Origin: Parcubacteria bacterium C7867-004
Lineage (GTDB): Bacteria; Patescibacteria; Paceibacteria; UBA9973; UBA2103
DNA: 64,000 bases
NCBI GenBank assembly: GCA_001189075.1
Contig: LFCN01000006.1
Coordinates: 62,001 to 126,000 of the forward strand
Reading direction: 5' to 3'
Under the pieces are notes generated by a model. The model ran no database searches and had not been told where the DNA came from. It worked only from the letters and a program-made list of their open reading frames with translations. Shown one piece after another: positions 8,352-17,465 of this stretch. The stretch's first letter is position 1. Each line of letters opens with the position of its first letter. A program made the position numbers and the translations under genes.

Positions 8352-8777
8352 CTAGTGGTGTCCTCCCCCGCCGTGACCGTGACCACCTCCGCCATGATCA
8401 TCCTTCTTTCCGCCTCCATGTCCGCCGCCGCCGGCCATCTCTTTCCATCGCTTGAGTCCGGTCCATACGATAGAAAAGAATGCTCCAAAAAAACCTATAC
8501 CTCTTTTGACCCACTTATTATCCATAAACCCCTCTCCGTGATGGCCTCCGCCAGACGTGCTCGAGTGCGAACTCCCGGTCAAGGTTGCGGCTCCATGAGC
8601 CCCGTTTGATGCTCTGTGTTCGGCTTCGCCATGTGCTGCGAGCCTCTCTCGTGCTGCAGCCGCAGCGCTTTCCGCTGCCGGATCGTGAGGCGGGACTACC
8701 GGATCAGTCGAACCAGGAGTCGCAGGTGTCCCTTCGCTTCTTGATGCTTCGTGATTTGCTGGAGGATGTTCGGACAT
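8352..8777 (-). CDS. His/Gly-rich membrane protein of the T4SS-like cluster
   Basis: 141 aa in three parts: a Pro/Ala/Glu-rich soluble N-terminus (1-75), a hydrophobic segment with flanking basic residues (WVKRGIGFFGAFFSIVWTGL, about 88-107), and a C-terminus made almost only of Gly, His, Lys and Asp (GGGGHGGGKKDDHGGGGHGH), ending in HH. The His-rich tail could bind metal ions. It lies between prgI and a Pro-rich gene in the same orientation. No family is recognised. Confidence 0.75.
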   Translation of the reverse strand: MSEHPPANHEASRSEGTPATPGSTDPVVPPHDPAAESAAAAARERLAAHGEAEHRASNGAHGAATLTGSSHSSTSGGGHHGEGFMDNKWVKRGIGFFGAFFSIVWTGLKRWKEMAGGGGHGGGKKDDHGGGGHGHGGGGHH

Positions 8778-8826
8778 GGATAAAGCTTATCAGCGCTCGG
8801 GCCTCAATACAAAGACGGAAATCGCA

Positions 8827-9720
8827 CTACGCGATAGGTTCGCGATACGGGTCAGAACCTGGCAACCGTGATGGCGGAGGCACCGTTGCTATCTGCGGGG
8901 GCGGGATCGGGGCTGAAAAAACAGGCGGCTGCGGCGCAGGAGGAACCTCGGTATAGGAAACCGTCTGCGGCACTGCCTCTGGCTGCATAATCGCAGGATG
9001 AGGTACTGGAGCGGGAGGAGTTTGAGGGTGCGGAATATATACATGCACCGATGCAGCAGACTGCCAGCCGATCGGAGAGGCCGGCTGCACGGTGGAAACC
9101 GTATGCTGAACCTGAAGAGGAACTGCAGGTGCTGAGACCGGGGCTGGGGCTATGGGTGGTGTCACTTCGGCCACGGGCGGTTCGCTTATTACTGGTATCT
9201 GTCGAGCCACTTCAGGCGCTGGCGCTGGAACAGGCATCGGTGCAGGCACAGACGAGCCTGGAAGGGTTACTGGCGAAGGAGCCGCGGCATATTCTAGTGC
9301 GGGCGGAGGCAACACAGGTGTCGATTGCTGTGGCGCAGGAGTAGCTGCGGCAACCGGAACCGTAGTGAGCGATATGGGAACACGAACGCTACCGTCAGTC
9401 ATTGCGCTACCTCCACCAGTCATAATCGCGTCTCGAAGCGGCATAAACACCTCTTTATTTAGGTCGGCAACAAGTCTGGTGGCAGTTGGTGTATCGATTC
9501 CTAAGGTCTGCAGCGCGCCAATAAAATCATCAGGCTTCATGAGCCCAAGAAGCATGTCCCGGATCAATTCCGTAATCGAACCGACAGTGTCGATATGGAG
9601 ACCGTAACGAGTCTGAAGACCGACCATGAAGTCGATGCCAGCACCATCCGAGAGCGTATCTTGAATAGCTTTCGGTGCCGCGTCATACGCAGCGAGCAGT
9701 TGTTCTTGAGGACGCGACAT
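8827..9720 (-). CDS. Proline-rich protein of the T4SS-like cluster
   Basis: 297 aa. The first 110 residues form a compact helical domain (AYDAAPKAIQDTLSDG, VGLQTRYGLHIDTVGSITEL, LLGLMKPDDFIGALQTLGI). The helical head recalls domains in CPR proteins that bind membrane partners, but I assign no family. The remainder (about 130-297) is a long Pro/Ala/Val tract (PAPAPEVARQIPVISEPP) likely to be extended and disordered. It lies 18 nt after the start side of the VirB6-like gene's successor and is probably co-transcribed with it. Confidence 0.8.
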   Translation of the reverse strand: MSRPQEQLLAAYDAAPKAIQDTLSDGAGIDFMVGLQTRYGLHIDTVGSITELIRDMLLGLMKPDDFIGALQTLGIDTPTATRLVADLNKEVFMPLRDAIMTGGGSAMTDGSVRVPISLTTVPVAAATPAPQQSTPVLPPPALEYAAAPSPVTLPGSSVPAPMPVPAPAPEVARQIPVISEPPVAEVTPPIAPAPVSAPAVPLQVQHTVSTVQPASPIGWQSAASVHVYIPHPQTPPAPVPHPAIMQPEAVPQTVSYTEVPPAPQPPVFSAPIPPPQIATVPPPSRLPGSDPYREPIA

Positions 9721-9738
9721 ACCGTACTGTTCAGTTAC

Positions 9739-11859
9739 CTATATTGTAATGCCTGCCCAACGTTCCTTCACTTTTGGATTCGCAGCAAGCAATGCGTCGA
9801 ACTCCACTCTTTTCGGAGACGTAGCAGGAAGAGACCGTAGGTATCCAAGTACTGTTCGTAGCTCGCCAGGATTGAGTTTGTTGGGATCAATTGTCGCAAG
9901 CTGTCGACCTGACATATTCTGGTGAACTTCTGCGCGCGCAAGGATTGCCGGCTTAAGCTTGCCAATGTCTTCGTTGGACATGCCACCGATGGTTCCTGCG
10001 GCACGCGTTCCTTCAAATCGCTTATCGCGGGCATCCCTGAGGGCGCCCTGTTGAGCGCCCGTAAGCTTGTCATTCTTGATGACAGCATCAAACTGATCGT
10101 CAGAGATATTTGCCGCGAAATTCTCATCCGAAAGGAGACCAGCGTGGTCGTTTGATTTTGCAAGCTCGGAAAGATCTTTCGCTGACCAGCGCTTAAGAGC
10201 CGTCTGCGCCGCCTTCTTCTGATCCGGAGTGGCGGCAGGGTCGTTGATCGTTGTCAGTTGTTCTTGAATCGCATCAAATCGGCCCTTTCGGAGCTGGCCC
10301 TTCTGGCCCTCATCAAGCTTGTCGCTCTTCATGAGACTTTCGAACTGCTCAGGAGTAAGATTCTGTGCCATTGAGGCGATACCTTCCTTGATTCCATGAA
10401 GCTCTTCAAGCTGTTTGGTAGAGAGTGACGCCAAGTACTGCTTACTGTCATCGCCAATTACGCCATGACCTTCCTCCTGGTCATGTGCCTCCTTCTCAAG
10501 CGTCTGCTTCTTCACCTCACCTAGGTATTCTCGCTCAAGTTCCTTTCCGGCCTTTCCTTCCTTAATGTCCTCATACAGATGCTTGGCGTCACCAAACGTT
10601 GCGTGTTCCGCTGGCTTCGCTCCGGCAGTGATTCCGGCTGCTCCGAGCACAGAACCCACGCCTGCCCTGCGGATATCGAGGTTGGCCTTCTCGAGCGGAC
10701 GCAGTATGCGGTTCACGGCGACCTGCCCTGCCCTACCGCCAAAGCCGGTCTTCTGTTGCAGACGTCGGAGCGCAAACGCGCCGCCGCCGACACCGTAGTT
10801 CGCTACTCGGGCGGCGGAACCAAACGTAACCGCGCTCGCCGTATTCATCGCGAACTTAGCACCCATTGCACCCATCTTGTTCGCAACTATAAGCGACGCC
10901 ATCATGAATCCGATGATAACGGCGAATACGAGCACGACCTGCACGTTCCCGGCAGCCGCTTGCGCACCGGCAACGCCACCCGTACCCGCGATCGCTTCAC
11001 CCAGTTTTCCGCTTGAGCCCTGTGCGAGCGTCTCTGTTAGTTTAAGACTTATGAAGATAAGGAGGAGATATGCAGGAGCGAAGAACGCCTGAGAGAAGAG
11101 TTTGCTCCACCACTCGTCGGCAAGCTTCTTGAGTGACGGTATGGCCATGCCCGCGAATCCTATCGGCGAGGTAACCATAAGGAGCGAGAGCACCACGACT
11201 CGATAGATGAACATGATTGCCCCTGCCAACAGCACCATCGCGGTTATCATGACGAATATCGCGAGGCAGATGAGCACGATTGCCGAGGCGAGGGGCTTCG
11301 TTGCGTTCACGCCGTCCCCTCCGGTCCAAATGCTGCCGATGCCGGCCCGATCGGATACCAGTCCCGAGATTCCCACGTTAACGCAGGGATCTGCGGGCGC
11401 TGAAGGGTCACACTTCTGGCCTGCCTGTTCCGCAAACACCGAAGCAAGGCCGTTCGAAACGTCGATTATGGCCTGGGTAGCAAACAAGCTGAAGTTCACG
11501 AGCACGGCGAAGAGGATCAAGCGCGGTATCGCTTTCTTCGCGCTTATACCGCCGCCATGCCCATGCCCTCCTCCGTCAACATTAAGGATGAGCATTACGC
11601 CCATGAATATGAATCCAAAGAGAAGGCCAATATTCGCTATGTCGCGCATCACTCCCCAGGCGACGAGCATCGCATCTGAAGTGCCGAAATAGGTTCCGAA
11701 CTGGTACACGGTCCGGATTACCGCCCAGTTGAATACGAGACCTACGAGCCAGAGAATTAGATTCGCGAGACCCAGCATCGCCACCCCGAGCGGGTACAGG
11801 ACAATACCGAAGAGCCACTCCCCTCCTCCGACGACTGCGTTAATGAAACCCGATATCAT
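9739..11859 (-). CDS. VirB6/TrbL-like polytopic membrane protein with repeat tail
   Basis: 706 aa. About eight hydrophobic segments lie in residues 15-330 (such as 22-46, 70-93, 113-131, 190-231, 258-275, 306-326), the TrbL/VirB6 inner-membrane channel pattern, with a small loop containing two cysteines (150, 159). The C-terminal 340 residues are soluble and contain an internal repeat: residues 501-529 (LTPEQFESLMKSDKLDEGQK...) match 585-614 (ISDDQFDAVIKNDKLTGAQQ...), with weaker copies nearby. A Gly-His run DGGGHGHGGG at 95-104 echoes the neighbouring His-rich protein. It sits 3 nt after the 513-aa gene. Confidence 0.88.
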   Translation of the reverse strand: MISGFINAVVGGGEWLFGIVLYPLGVAMLGLANLILWLVGLVFNWAVIRTVYQFGTYFGTSDAMLVAWGVMRDIANIGLLFGFIFMGVMLILNVDGGGHGHGGGISAKKAIPRLILFAVLVNFSLFATQAIIDVSNGLASVFAEQAGQKCDPSAPADPCVNVGISGLVSDRAGIGSIWTGGDGVNATKPLASAIVLICLAIFVMITAMVLLAGAIMFIYRVVVLSLLMVTSPIGFAGMAIPSLKKLADEWWSKLFSQAFFAPAYLLLIFISLKLTETLAQGSSGKLGEAIAGTGGVAGAQAAAGNVQVVLVFAVIIGFMMASLIVANKMGAMGAKFAMNTASAVTFGSAARVANYGVGGGAFALRRLQQKTGFGGRAGQVAVNRILRPLEKANLDIRRAGVGSVLGAAGITAGAKPAEHATFGDAKHLYEDIKEGKAGKELEREYLGEVKKQTLEKEAHDQEEGHGVIGDDSKQYLASLSTKQLEELHGIKEGIASMAQNLTPEQFESLMKSDKLDEGQKGQLRKGRFDAIQEQLTTINDPAATPDQKKAAQTALKRWSAKDLSELAKSNDHAGLLSDENFAANISDDQFDAVIKNDKLTGAQQGALRDARDKRFEGTRAAGTIGGMSNEDIGKLKPAILARAEVHQNMSGRQLATIDPNKLNPGELRTVLGYLRSLPATSPKRVEFDALLAANPKVKERWAGITI

Positions 11860-11862
11860 GTT

Positions 11863-13404
11863 CTATTCTTTGTCGATCGAGCACGATCGTGAAGAGGCAA
11901 GACGAGTGAGCTGCGTATAGAGCGACGACGGGTCTCCATCTCCCGTATCAACCGACTCCCGACTCACCAGCGCGAAGGCATCTGGGCTCGGGAGCACGAG
12001 TCCATTATATTCATCGAATATGGTCGCGTAGGCCGCGGTCTGGTCTCCAGGAGCATTCTTAGCTGTCTGCATCTTCGCATTGATTGCATCTAGTGCCGAG
12101 AGAGAATTGGCTCCTGCCACGAGATTCTCGCCTGCTCTGGAGATGATCTGGTCAGGAGTAAGAGATTCGCTACCGAGGGTTAATGCCGTGCCTGGGCAGC
12201 GGCTCCGTACTCCTTCCGCCGCATCGCGGAGTCTGGTCCAGCCTGCATTGAAATCAGAGATATTGCGGCGCTGCTCGGTGAGTGTTTCTTCGAAACGTTC
12301 GCCGAGACTCTTCGTGACGTCATTCGTCTGGGTTGGGCTAGTTGCCTGGTCAAGCGGGGACACTCCTCCTCCAGAAGAAGGGCGTGACGAGCCTGAGAGG
12401 CCTCCTCCCCCATCCGAGCCAAGCAACTGCCCCATCAGCTGGTTCATGAGCGCGCCGATAATCTCGTTCAACTCATCCGCGGTAACAATCTTGTCGATGT
12501 TGGAACCGAGAGTCTTATTGAGCTGCTCATGTATAACGCTACCTGGTGTCTTTACGGCATAGTCATAACAATCGTCTTGTTGGGCGAGCGACACGGTCTT
12601 CGTCTCGCTCAGGTTGCCGGTGGCGTTGCCGTTCTCGTCGACACTTAATCCCGAACCGATAGTTCGGAGCTCTACGTTGCTCGTGGTTGTCGTCGGAGCG
12701 GTCTTGCAGTCCCCGCGCCACTGCATAAAGCCACGGTTCCAGGAGAATTCCTGAAGACGATTTCCGGTCGCTTCCTCAACCTCGCCGGTGATGAAACGAT
12801 TGAGGGCCATCTCGGCAGCATAGGGATTATTTTGCGGGTTCAGCGTTGATGAGATCCACGCGTTCCATCCACCTTTGGTGAACTCCCCCTGGAGGAATGC
12901 GCGGTCGTCCTCGCTCACCTGATTCAAGGTGTACGGGTACTTTGTGTAGAACGATTCCGGGCTGGTTGAGAGGTAGTACGCGAGACGCGCACCGTCGAGG
13001 ATTCTGTCCTGGAAAGGTGTCGTTGCTATATCTTGATTCGAAAGCTCAGTGAAGAATCGCGACACTACCGCATCCCCCACTCCTCGCAGGTTATGTTTCA
13101 GATCGGTAACGAATGCAGGCGAGCCCTGAAAGCCGCTGTTAATCCAGTTCACGAGACTCTTCACGAGCGATTTACGCGCAAGCTCGATAACCTGCCACGC
13201 AAGAGTGTCGAGCACGAATTCCTTCGTCTTGCCGGCAGCGTCAGCGAAAGCCGACACGGTGTTCTGTACGAGATTCGTGACGTCGATGACGGGCAATCCG
13301 GCGTTTGCCTTCTGCGGGAGGGAGACCGTACCGACTGAGATAAGGATAGAGAGGCCGAGGACCGAAGCTATGATGCGCTGCGAGAATGTTGGTCCGCCGT
13401 CCAT
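11863..13404 (-). CDS. Large secreted protein of the T4SS-like cluster
   Basis: 513 aa. An N-terminal signal sequence (IIASVLGLSILISVGTVSL, cleavage likely after KANA) precedes a helical exported domain. It has the segment LVKSLVNWINSGFQGSPAF and a Trp-rich region NRGFMQWRGDCKTAP. Two cysteines near 233 and 279 and two near 403 and 509 could form disulfides. A Ser/Gly-rich linker lies around 348-362. The position next to VirB6 suggests a VirB5-like or pore-associated role, but no sequence motif proves this. Confidence 0.82.
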   Translation of the reverse strand: MDGGPTFSQRIIASVLGLSILISVGTVSLPQKANAGLPVIDVTNLVQNTVSAFADAAGKTKEFVLDTLAWQVIELARKSLVKSLVNWINSGFQGSPAFVTDLKHNLRGVGDAVVSRFFTELSNQDIATTPFQDRILDGARLAYYLSTSPESFYTKYPYTLNQVSEDDRAFLQGEFTKGGWNAWISSTLNPQNNPYAAEMALNRFITGEVEEATGNRLQEFSWNRGFMQWRGDCKTAPTTTTSNVELRTIGSGLSVDENGNATGNLSETKTVSLAQQDDCYDYAVKTPGSVIHEQLNKTLGSNIDKIVTADELNEIIGALMNQLMGQLLGSDGGGGLSGSSRPSSGGGVSPLDQATSPTQTNDVTKSLGERFEETLTEQRRNISDFNAGWTRLRDAAEGVRSRCPGTALTLGSESLTPDQIISRAGENLVAGANSLSALDAINAKMQTAKNAPGDQTAAYATIFDEYNGLVLPSPDAFALVSRESVDTGDGDPSSLYTQLTRLASSRSCSIDKE

Positions 13405-13405
13405 A

Positions 13406-14407
13406 TTATTTATTTGCCGCAGCCGCGTCGCGGGCGGTCTTTATGATGTAGTACCCTTCCACTCCTTCAAGCGGTGTGACCTGTAGAGCCTCGAATACGC
13501 CGCTCAAGCCTGCGAACGAAGCGACCACTCGAGCACCGTACGTTTCGTAGAGCGCGATACCCATGAGTGCCCGTATCGGATCTTCGTTCATGGTGCTCAT
13601 GTCTTCGCTCATCTCGCCCATGTGGATGAGCGCGTTCACGATGGCGAGGTGCGACTGCGCTATCTCGTCGGGCACCGGGATCTTGATGAGCGCGTTCGCG
13701 ATGTTCTCGTATGCCTTCGCTACGTCCTTGAGCTTCTTGAGCGACTCGTTGTCGCCTTTTATCGCACGTCCGAAGTACACCAGCTCGTTCTGATCGGAAG
13801 GAACGGTGTTCTCCGCAAACGCCTGTTCGGCCGCAATCGCGTACGCGCGTGCTGCAGATGCGCCCGTCTCACCTGACCGTTTAACGTCCTTGGCGCTATA
13901 AGTGTCTGGTGCGGCGCTGGTTTCCGAAAGATTCTGAACGCCGGCCTCGACGAATGAGACAATCTCGTCGGTTGTAGGAGGAGTCGATCCCCGATTCGTC
14001 ATGTACTGCTTGAAGAGCGCCTGCGCGAAGCGGTCTGTGAGCGAGTTCGGTGCAGCGGCGGTTCCGGGTATTGAGTCGATGTCAGTTTCCTCAGGAGCCG
14101 GTGCTACTTCCACCTTCGGCTGTATGAGTCCTTGCGCTACCGCGTCGCCGTCGAGCACGCCCTTCTTAAACGACTCAGCCTCGTTCGGATCAGTTCCGTA
14201 GAGTGCCTCCTGCCAATCGAGGAGCCCATCTTGGTCCGTATCCTTCGAGGCGTATTCGCGCAAAAGCTCCTGCGAGTTCTCCGCATTCGCCACCAGAATG
14301 TTCCCGAAGAACGGAACAGGACCCGAAAGCACGTACGAACCCGCCATCATCACGACAGCAATAAACGAGGCAGCTATGATGCGGATGGTCGGTGCCGAAT
14401 GAGCCAT
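13406..14407 (-). CDS. Secreted protein with a calcium-binding type-3 repeat
   Basis: 333 aa from the ATG at 14407 (an in-frame GTG lies 27 nt upstream). An N-terminal signal or anchor (IRIIAASFIAVVMMAGSYVL) is followed by SKDTDQDGLLDWQEALYGTD, the DxDxDGLxDxxE motif of thrombospondin type-3/dockerin-like calcium sites. Residues after 120 are helical (AKDVKRSGETGASAARAYAI). It is the first gene of the cluster and lies 1 nt from the next gene. The calcium site suggests an extracellular, stable fold. The role is unknown. Confidence 0.83.
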   Translation of the reverse strand: MAHSAPTIRIIAASFIAVVMMAGSYVLSGPVPFFGNILVANAENSQELLREYASKDTDQDGLLDWQEALYGTDPNEAESFKKGVLDGDAVAQGLIQPKVEVAPAPEETDIDSIPGTAAAPNSLTDRFAQALFKQYMTNRGSTPPTTDEIVSFVEAGVQNLSETSAAPDTYSAKDVKRSGETGASAARAYAIAAEQAFAENTVPSDQNELVYFGRAIKGDNESLKKLKDVAKAYENIANALIKIPVPDEIAQSHLAIVNALIHMGEMSEDMSTMNEDPIRALMGIALYETYGARVVASFAGLSGVFEALQVTPLEGVEGYYIIKTARDAAAANK

Positions 14408-14486
14408 AATCCTTAGCAAAATAATAGCACGCACGACTCATCCGCTCTTCACCTATAAAGGTATGTGCACTGTGCACACCGCGAAG

Positions 14487-15260
14487 CTATATCTTCGTCG
14501 CGAGCGCGAGCCATGTCGAAAGCGAAAGATCCTCGGCACGCACTGTCGGTGCTATTCCCGCGGCGGCCAACGCATCCGCAACTGCTTTCTTCGACGCAAG
14601 GTCCTCGAGGTTGTTGCCCAGCTGCTTCCGTTTGTGCGCGAATCCTGCATGAAGTACCTCGAAAAAGCGGTCTTCACGGGCGGAATCACTAAATGATTCC
14701 TTGGATATATCCCGAATATGAAGGACGGCCGAATCAACGTTTGGGGCCGGGCGAAAGGCGCCTCGGGGGACCGTGAATACATAGGAAGGCGTTCCATATG
14801 CCTTAACGGAGAGCGAAAGCAGGCTCTCCTTCTTCGAGCGAGCGATCCGTTCAGCCACCTCTTTCTGCACTAGAAGGGTCATGGAACTCGGCTGATTGTT
14901 CGCGGTTAGGAACTGACGGATGATCTCGCCGGTTATGTAGTACGGGATATTAGCTACAACCGCATAGGGTTTTGGTATCGACCCGGCATCGAAATTCCGT
15001 ATGTCTCCTTGTGAAAGGGTCAGTCTCCCCTCCCCGATCTCAGGCGCGAACGTGCCTTCGAGCGTCTCGATAAGCGCGTGATCTGCTTCTACCGCGATAA
15101 CCTGCGCGCCTGACGCGAGCAGCGCGCGCGTGAGCATGCCGGTTCCGGGACCTACCTCAAGCACGGTATCTCCAGGAGCGAGTCCCGCCGCCGCAACGAT
15201 ACGGTCAGCCGTCTGCTGATGCATCAGGAAGTTCTGCCCGAGGGATTTCTTCGCAAACAT
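14487..15260 (-). CDS. rsmA: 16S rRNA dimethyladenosine transferase
   Basis: 257 aa. The start MFAKKSLGQNFLMHQQTADR is the KsgA/RsmA N-terminus; motif I VLEVGPGTGMLTRALL binds S-adenosylmethionine, and the catalytic NIPY motif is in AVVANIPYYITGEII. It dimethylates the two adjacent adenines of the 3' terminal 16S hairpin. It lies 2 nt downstream of the UvrD-type helicase and is co-transcribed with it. The C-terminal domain is short but complete. Confidence 0.97.
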   Translation of the reverse strand: MFAKKSLGQNFLMHQQTADRIVAAAGLAPGDTVLEVGPGTGMLTRALLASGAQVIAVEADHALIETLEGTFAPEIGEGRLTLSQGDIRNFDAGSIPKPYAVVANIPYYITGEIIRQFLTANNQPSSMTLLVQKEVAERIARSKKESLLSLSVKAYGTPSYVFTVPRGAFRPAPNVDSAVLHIRDISKESFSDSAREDRFFEVLHAGFAHKRKQLGNNLEDLASKKAVADALAAAGIAPTVRAEDLSLSTWLALATKI

Positions 15261-15262
15261 AC

Positions 15263-17188
15263 TTAGAATATGTGTATCACGTCTTCAATATAGGGATCGT
15301 TCTCGCCTTCCGAATAGGAGACGAGGCTCTCGTCGATGTCGCGAAGGAATGAGGACGGCTCGGAGAAGAAGTCGGTGCCATAGATGCGACGGACACGCGC
15401 GAACGTAAGGTACAGACGACGCTTCGCACGCGTAACCGCAACATAGAACAGTCGGCGCTCTTCTTCCTCGTCGCGCTTCTCGTCGTCATGACCTGAATGC
15501 GGGAAGAGTCCTTCCTCCATGCCGGTTACGAACACCGTATCGAACTCGAGTCCTTTCGCAGCGTGAACCGTCATAAGGGTTACGCCTCCCTTCACTCCAT
15601 TGGCTAGTGGTGCATCCATCTCATCCTGGTCTCCGGCGAGCGCGGACTCAGCGAGGAATGCGGCAAGACCTTCTTCGCCGGGAAGCATGTCGAAGCGACT
15701 TGCAAGCGTGGCGAGCTCTTTAGCGTTCTCAAGTCGTTCCTGGTCTTCCTCCCCGCCCTTCTGGAGGCTTGCTGCCATCCCGGACTTCTCGATAACGAGC
15801 TTCACGAACGCGGACGGGATTGCTACCTTCGCCGTGTCGGCCAGTTCCTCGACCAGTCGCTCGAATGTCTCGACTTTAGCTCGCTCCGCGGGCTTCAATT
15901 CCCCTCGTTTCCCTTCCGTTAACTTTCCGAGCGTTACTTTCCCGATTCCGCGCGTTGGCGATTGCACGGCGCGCATGCGATCCGCTTCGCGCGTCGGATC
16001 AAGCGCGAGTCTGACCCAGGCGAGCACATCCTTCACTTCCTTGCGATCAAGGAACCGCGTACCGAGGACCTTGTACGGCACTCCCGCTCCGAGGAACGCT
16101 TCTTCGAGCGCCCGCGACTGGAAGTTAGTCCGGAACAATACCGCGATATCTTCAGGCTTCGTTCCTGCACGGATACTGGTCTGTATCTGTCGCGCGACGA
16201 AGCGCGCTTCCTGTTCCGCATTCCCCGCCTGGTACAGCCGTATCGGTTCCCCGTCGGGGTTATCGGTTACCGCATGCTTCTCTTTGCGATTGCGGTTCTT
16301 CTCGATGATCTGGTTCCCCGCCGCAACGATCGTCTTAGTCGAGCGGTAGTTATGCGCGAGCACGATGGTCTTGGCGGAAGGATACGTTTCATCGAAACCA
16401 AGGAGGTTCTCGATGGTCGCTCCGCGCCAGGTATAGATCGTCTGATCGATGTCTCCCACTACGAACAGGTTCTTATGCGTCGCTGACAGATACCCTGCGA
16501 GCGTTCCTTGGAGACCGTTGGTGTCCTGGTACTCGTCTACGTGCACGTGCGAGAAGAGTTCCTGTGCCTGCGCACGGACATCTTCGTGATCACGTAGTAA
16601 TCGGACCGGAAGCGATATGAGATCATCGAAGTCGAGCGCTTTCTCTTTGCGCACTATCGCTTCGTAGCGGGGCCATACTTCTGATACCACCCTCGAGTTG
16701 AAGCTCGCCCGCCCGTGCTTCTCCTTGAACTGTTCCGGCGTGTTCCCCTCCCCTTTCTCTTTCGAGATGCGTGAGAGAACGAACCCAGGCGAGAGCTCCT
16801 TCGGATCGATATCCATCTCTTTCAGCACCTGCTTGATTGCGGCTTTCGAATCATCCCGATCGAATATCGTGAAATAGCGCGGGACGTTTACGCGGGTGCC
16901 GTACCGCTGCAGGAGCTCGCGGCCGAGTCCGTGGAACGTAGCCACGAATGGCAACGGCGCGTCCCCGAGCCGTTCCGACAGGCGTTCCCGCATCTCCCTC
17001 GCCGCCTTGTTCGTGAACGTTACGGCGAGTATGCGGTTTGCGGGAACCCCCTCGCGGATGAGGTGGTAGATACGCGTGGTTAGCACCCTCGTCTTCCCCG
17101 ATCCGGCTCCCGCAAGCACCGAAACCGGACCATCTATGGTCAAAACCGCTTCCCGCTGCGCATCGTTAAGGCCCTCAAGGTACTGCAT
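15263..17188 (-). CDS. pcrA: UvrD/PcrA-type superfamily 1 DNA helicase
   Basis: 641 aa. Motifs in order: N-terminal Q motif LNDAQREAV, Walker A AGAGSGKTR at 26-34, motif Ia TFTNKAAREMRERL, Walker B HVDEYQDTN, GDIDQTIYTWRGA, AHNYRSTKTIV, and the C-terminal VTLMTVHAAKGLEFDTVFV and RRLFYVAVTRAKRRLYL. It unwinds DNA 3' to 5' in repair and replication restart. It is somewhat shorter than the usual 700-750 aa because the C-terminal extension is absent. A TATAGT -10 lies just before the start. Confidence 0.96.
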   Translation of the reverse strand: MQYLEGLNDAQREAVLTIDGPVSVLAGAGSGKTRVLTTRIYHLIREGVPANRILAVTFTNKAAREMRERLSERLGDAPLPFVATFHGLGRELLQRYGTRVNVPRYFTIFDRDDSKAAIKQVLKEMDIDPKELSPGFVLSRISKEKGEGNTPEQFKEKHGRASFNSRVVSEVWPRYEAIVRKEKALDFDDLISLPVRLLRDHEDVRAQAQELFSHVHVDEYQDTNGLQGTLAGYLSATHKNLFVVGDIDQTIYTWRGATIENLLGFDETYPSAKTIVLAHNYRSTKTIVAAGNQIIEKNRNRKEKHAVTDNPDGEPIRLYQAGNAEQEARFVARQIQTSIRAGTKPEDIAVLFRTNFQSRALEEAFLGAGVPYKVLGTRFLDRKEVKDVLAWVRLALDPTREADRMRAVQSPTRGIGKVTLGKLTEGKRGELKPAERAKVETFERLVEELADTAKVAIPSAFVKLVIEKSGMAASLQKGGEEDQERLENAKELATLASRFDMLPGEEGLAAFLAESALAGDQDEMDAPLANGVKGGVTLMTVHAAKGLEFDTVFVTGMEEGLFPHSGHDDEKRDEEEERRLFYVAVTRAKRRLYLTFARVRRIYGTDFFSEPSSFLRDIDESLVSYSEGENDPYIEDVIHIF

Positions 17189-17313
17189 TGTTCCGTCACT
17201 ATAACGCGGAGCAGTATTTCCTTCCTAACTAGTGTATTCTGGCCAAGTATTACGCAACTCTTTTGACATTTTGTCCCTATTTTCGCTCTCCACTTCCTTC
17301 ATGAACGCCCTGG

Positions 17314-17341
17314 TTGACCCTCCCTGCCCAGCGTTTATACT
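17314..17341 (+). promoter_or_regulatory. Promoter of the LysM-M23 gene
   Basis: TTGACC at 17314-17319 and TATACT at 17336-17341 with a 16-nt spacer. It gives a leader of about 115 nt, unlike most genes in the window. Confidence 0.55.
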
Positions 17342-17373
17342 ATCTTCATCGAGTGAACCTCTGACACGCAAGG

Positions 17374-17391
17374 ATGGCTTATGTAAGCCAT
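17374..17391 (+). other. Leader hairpin upstream of the LysM-M23 gene
   Basis: Perfect 8-bp inverted repeat ATGGCTTA/TAAGCCAT with a 2-nt loop, followed by TTTG. It lies in the predicted leader between the promoter and the start. It could be a weak attenuator or an RNA stabilising element. Confidence 0.4.
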
Positions 17392-17465
17392 TTTGTATTC
17401 TGAAGAACGACTGAATATTCCCTGTTTCCTCTATCCCAGACCCTCTCAACCTTGTCGACTCCCCA

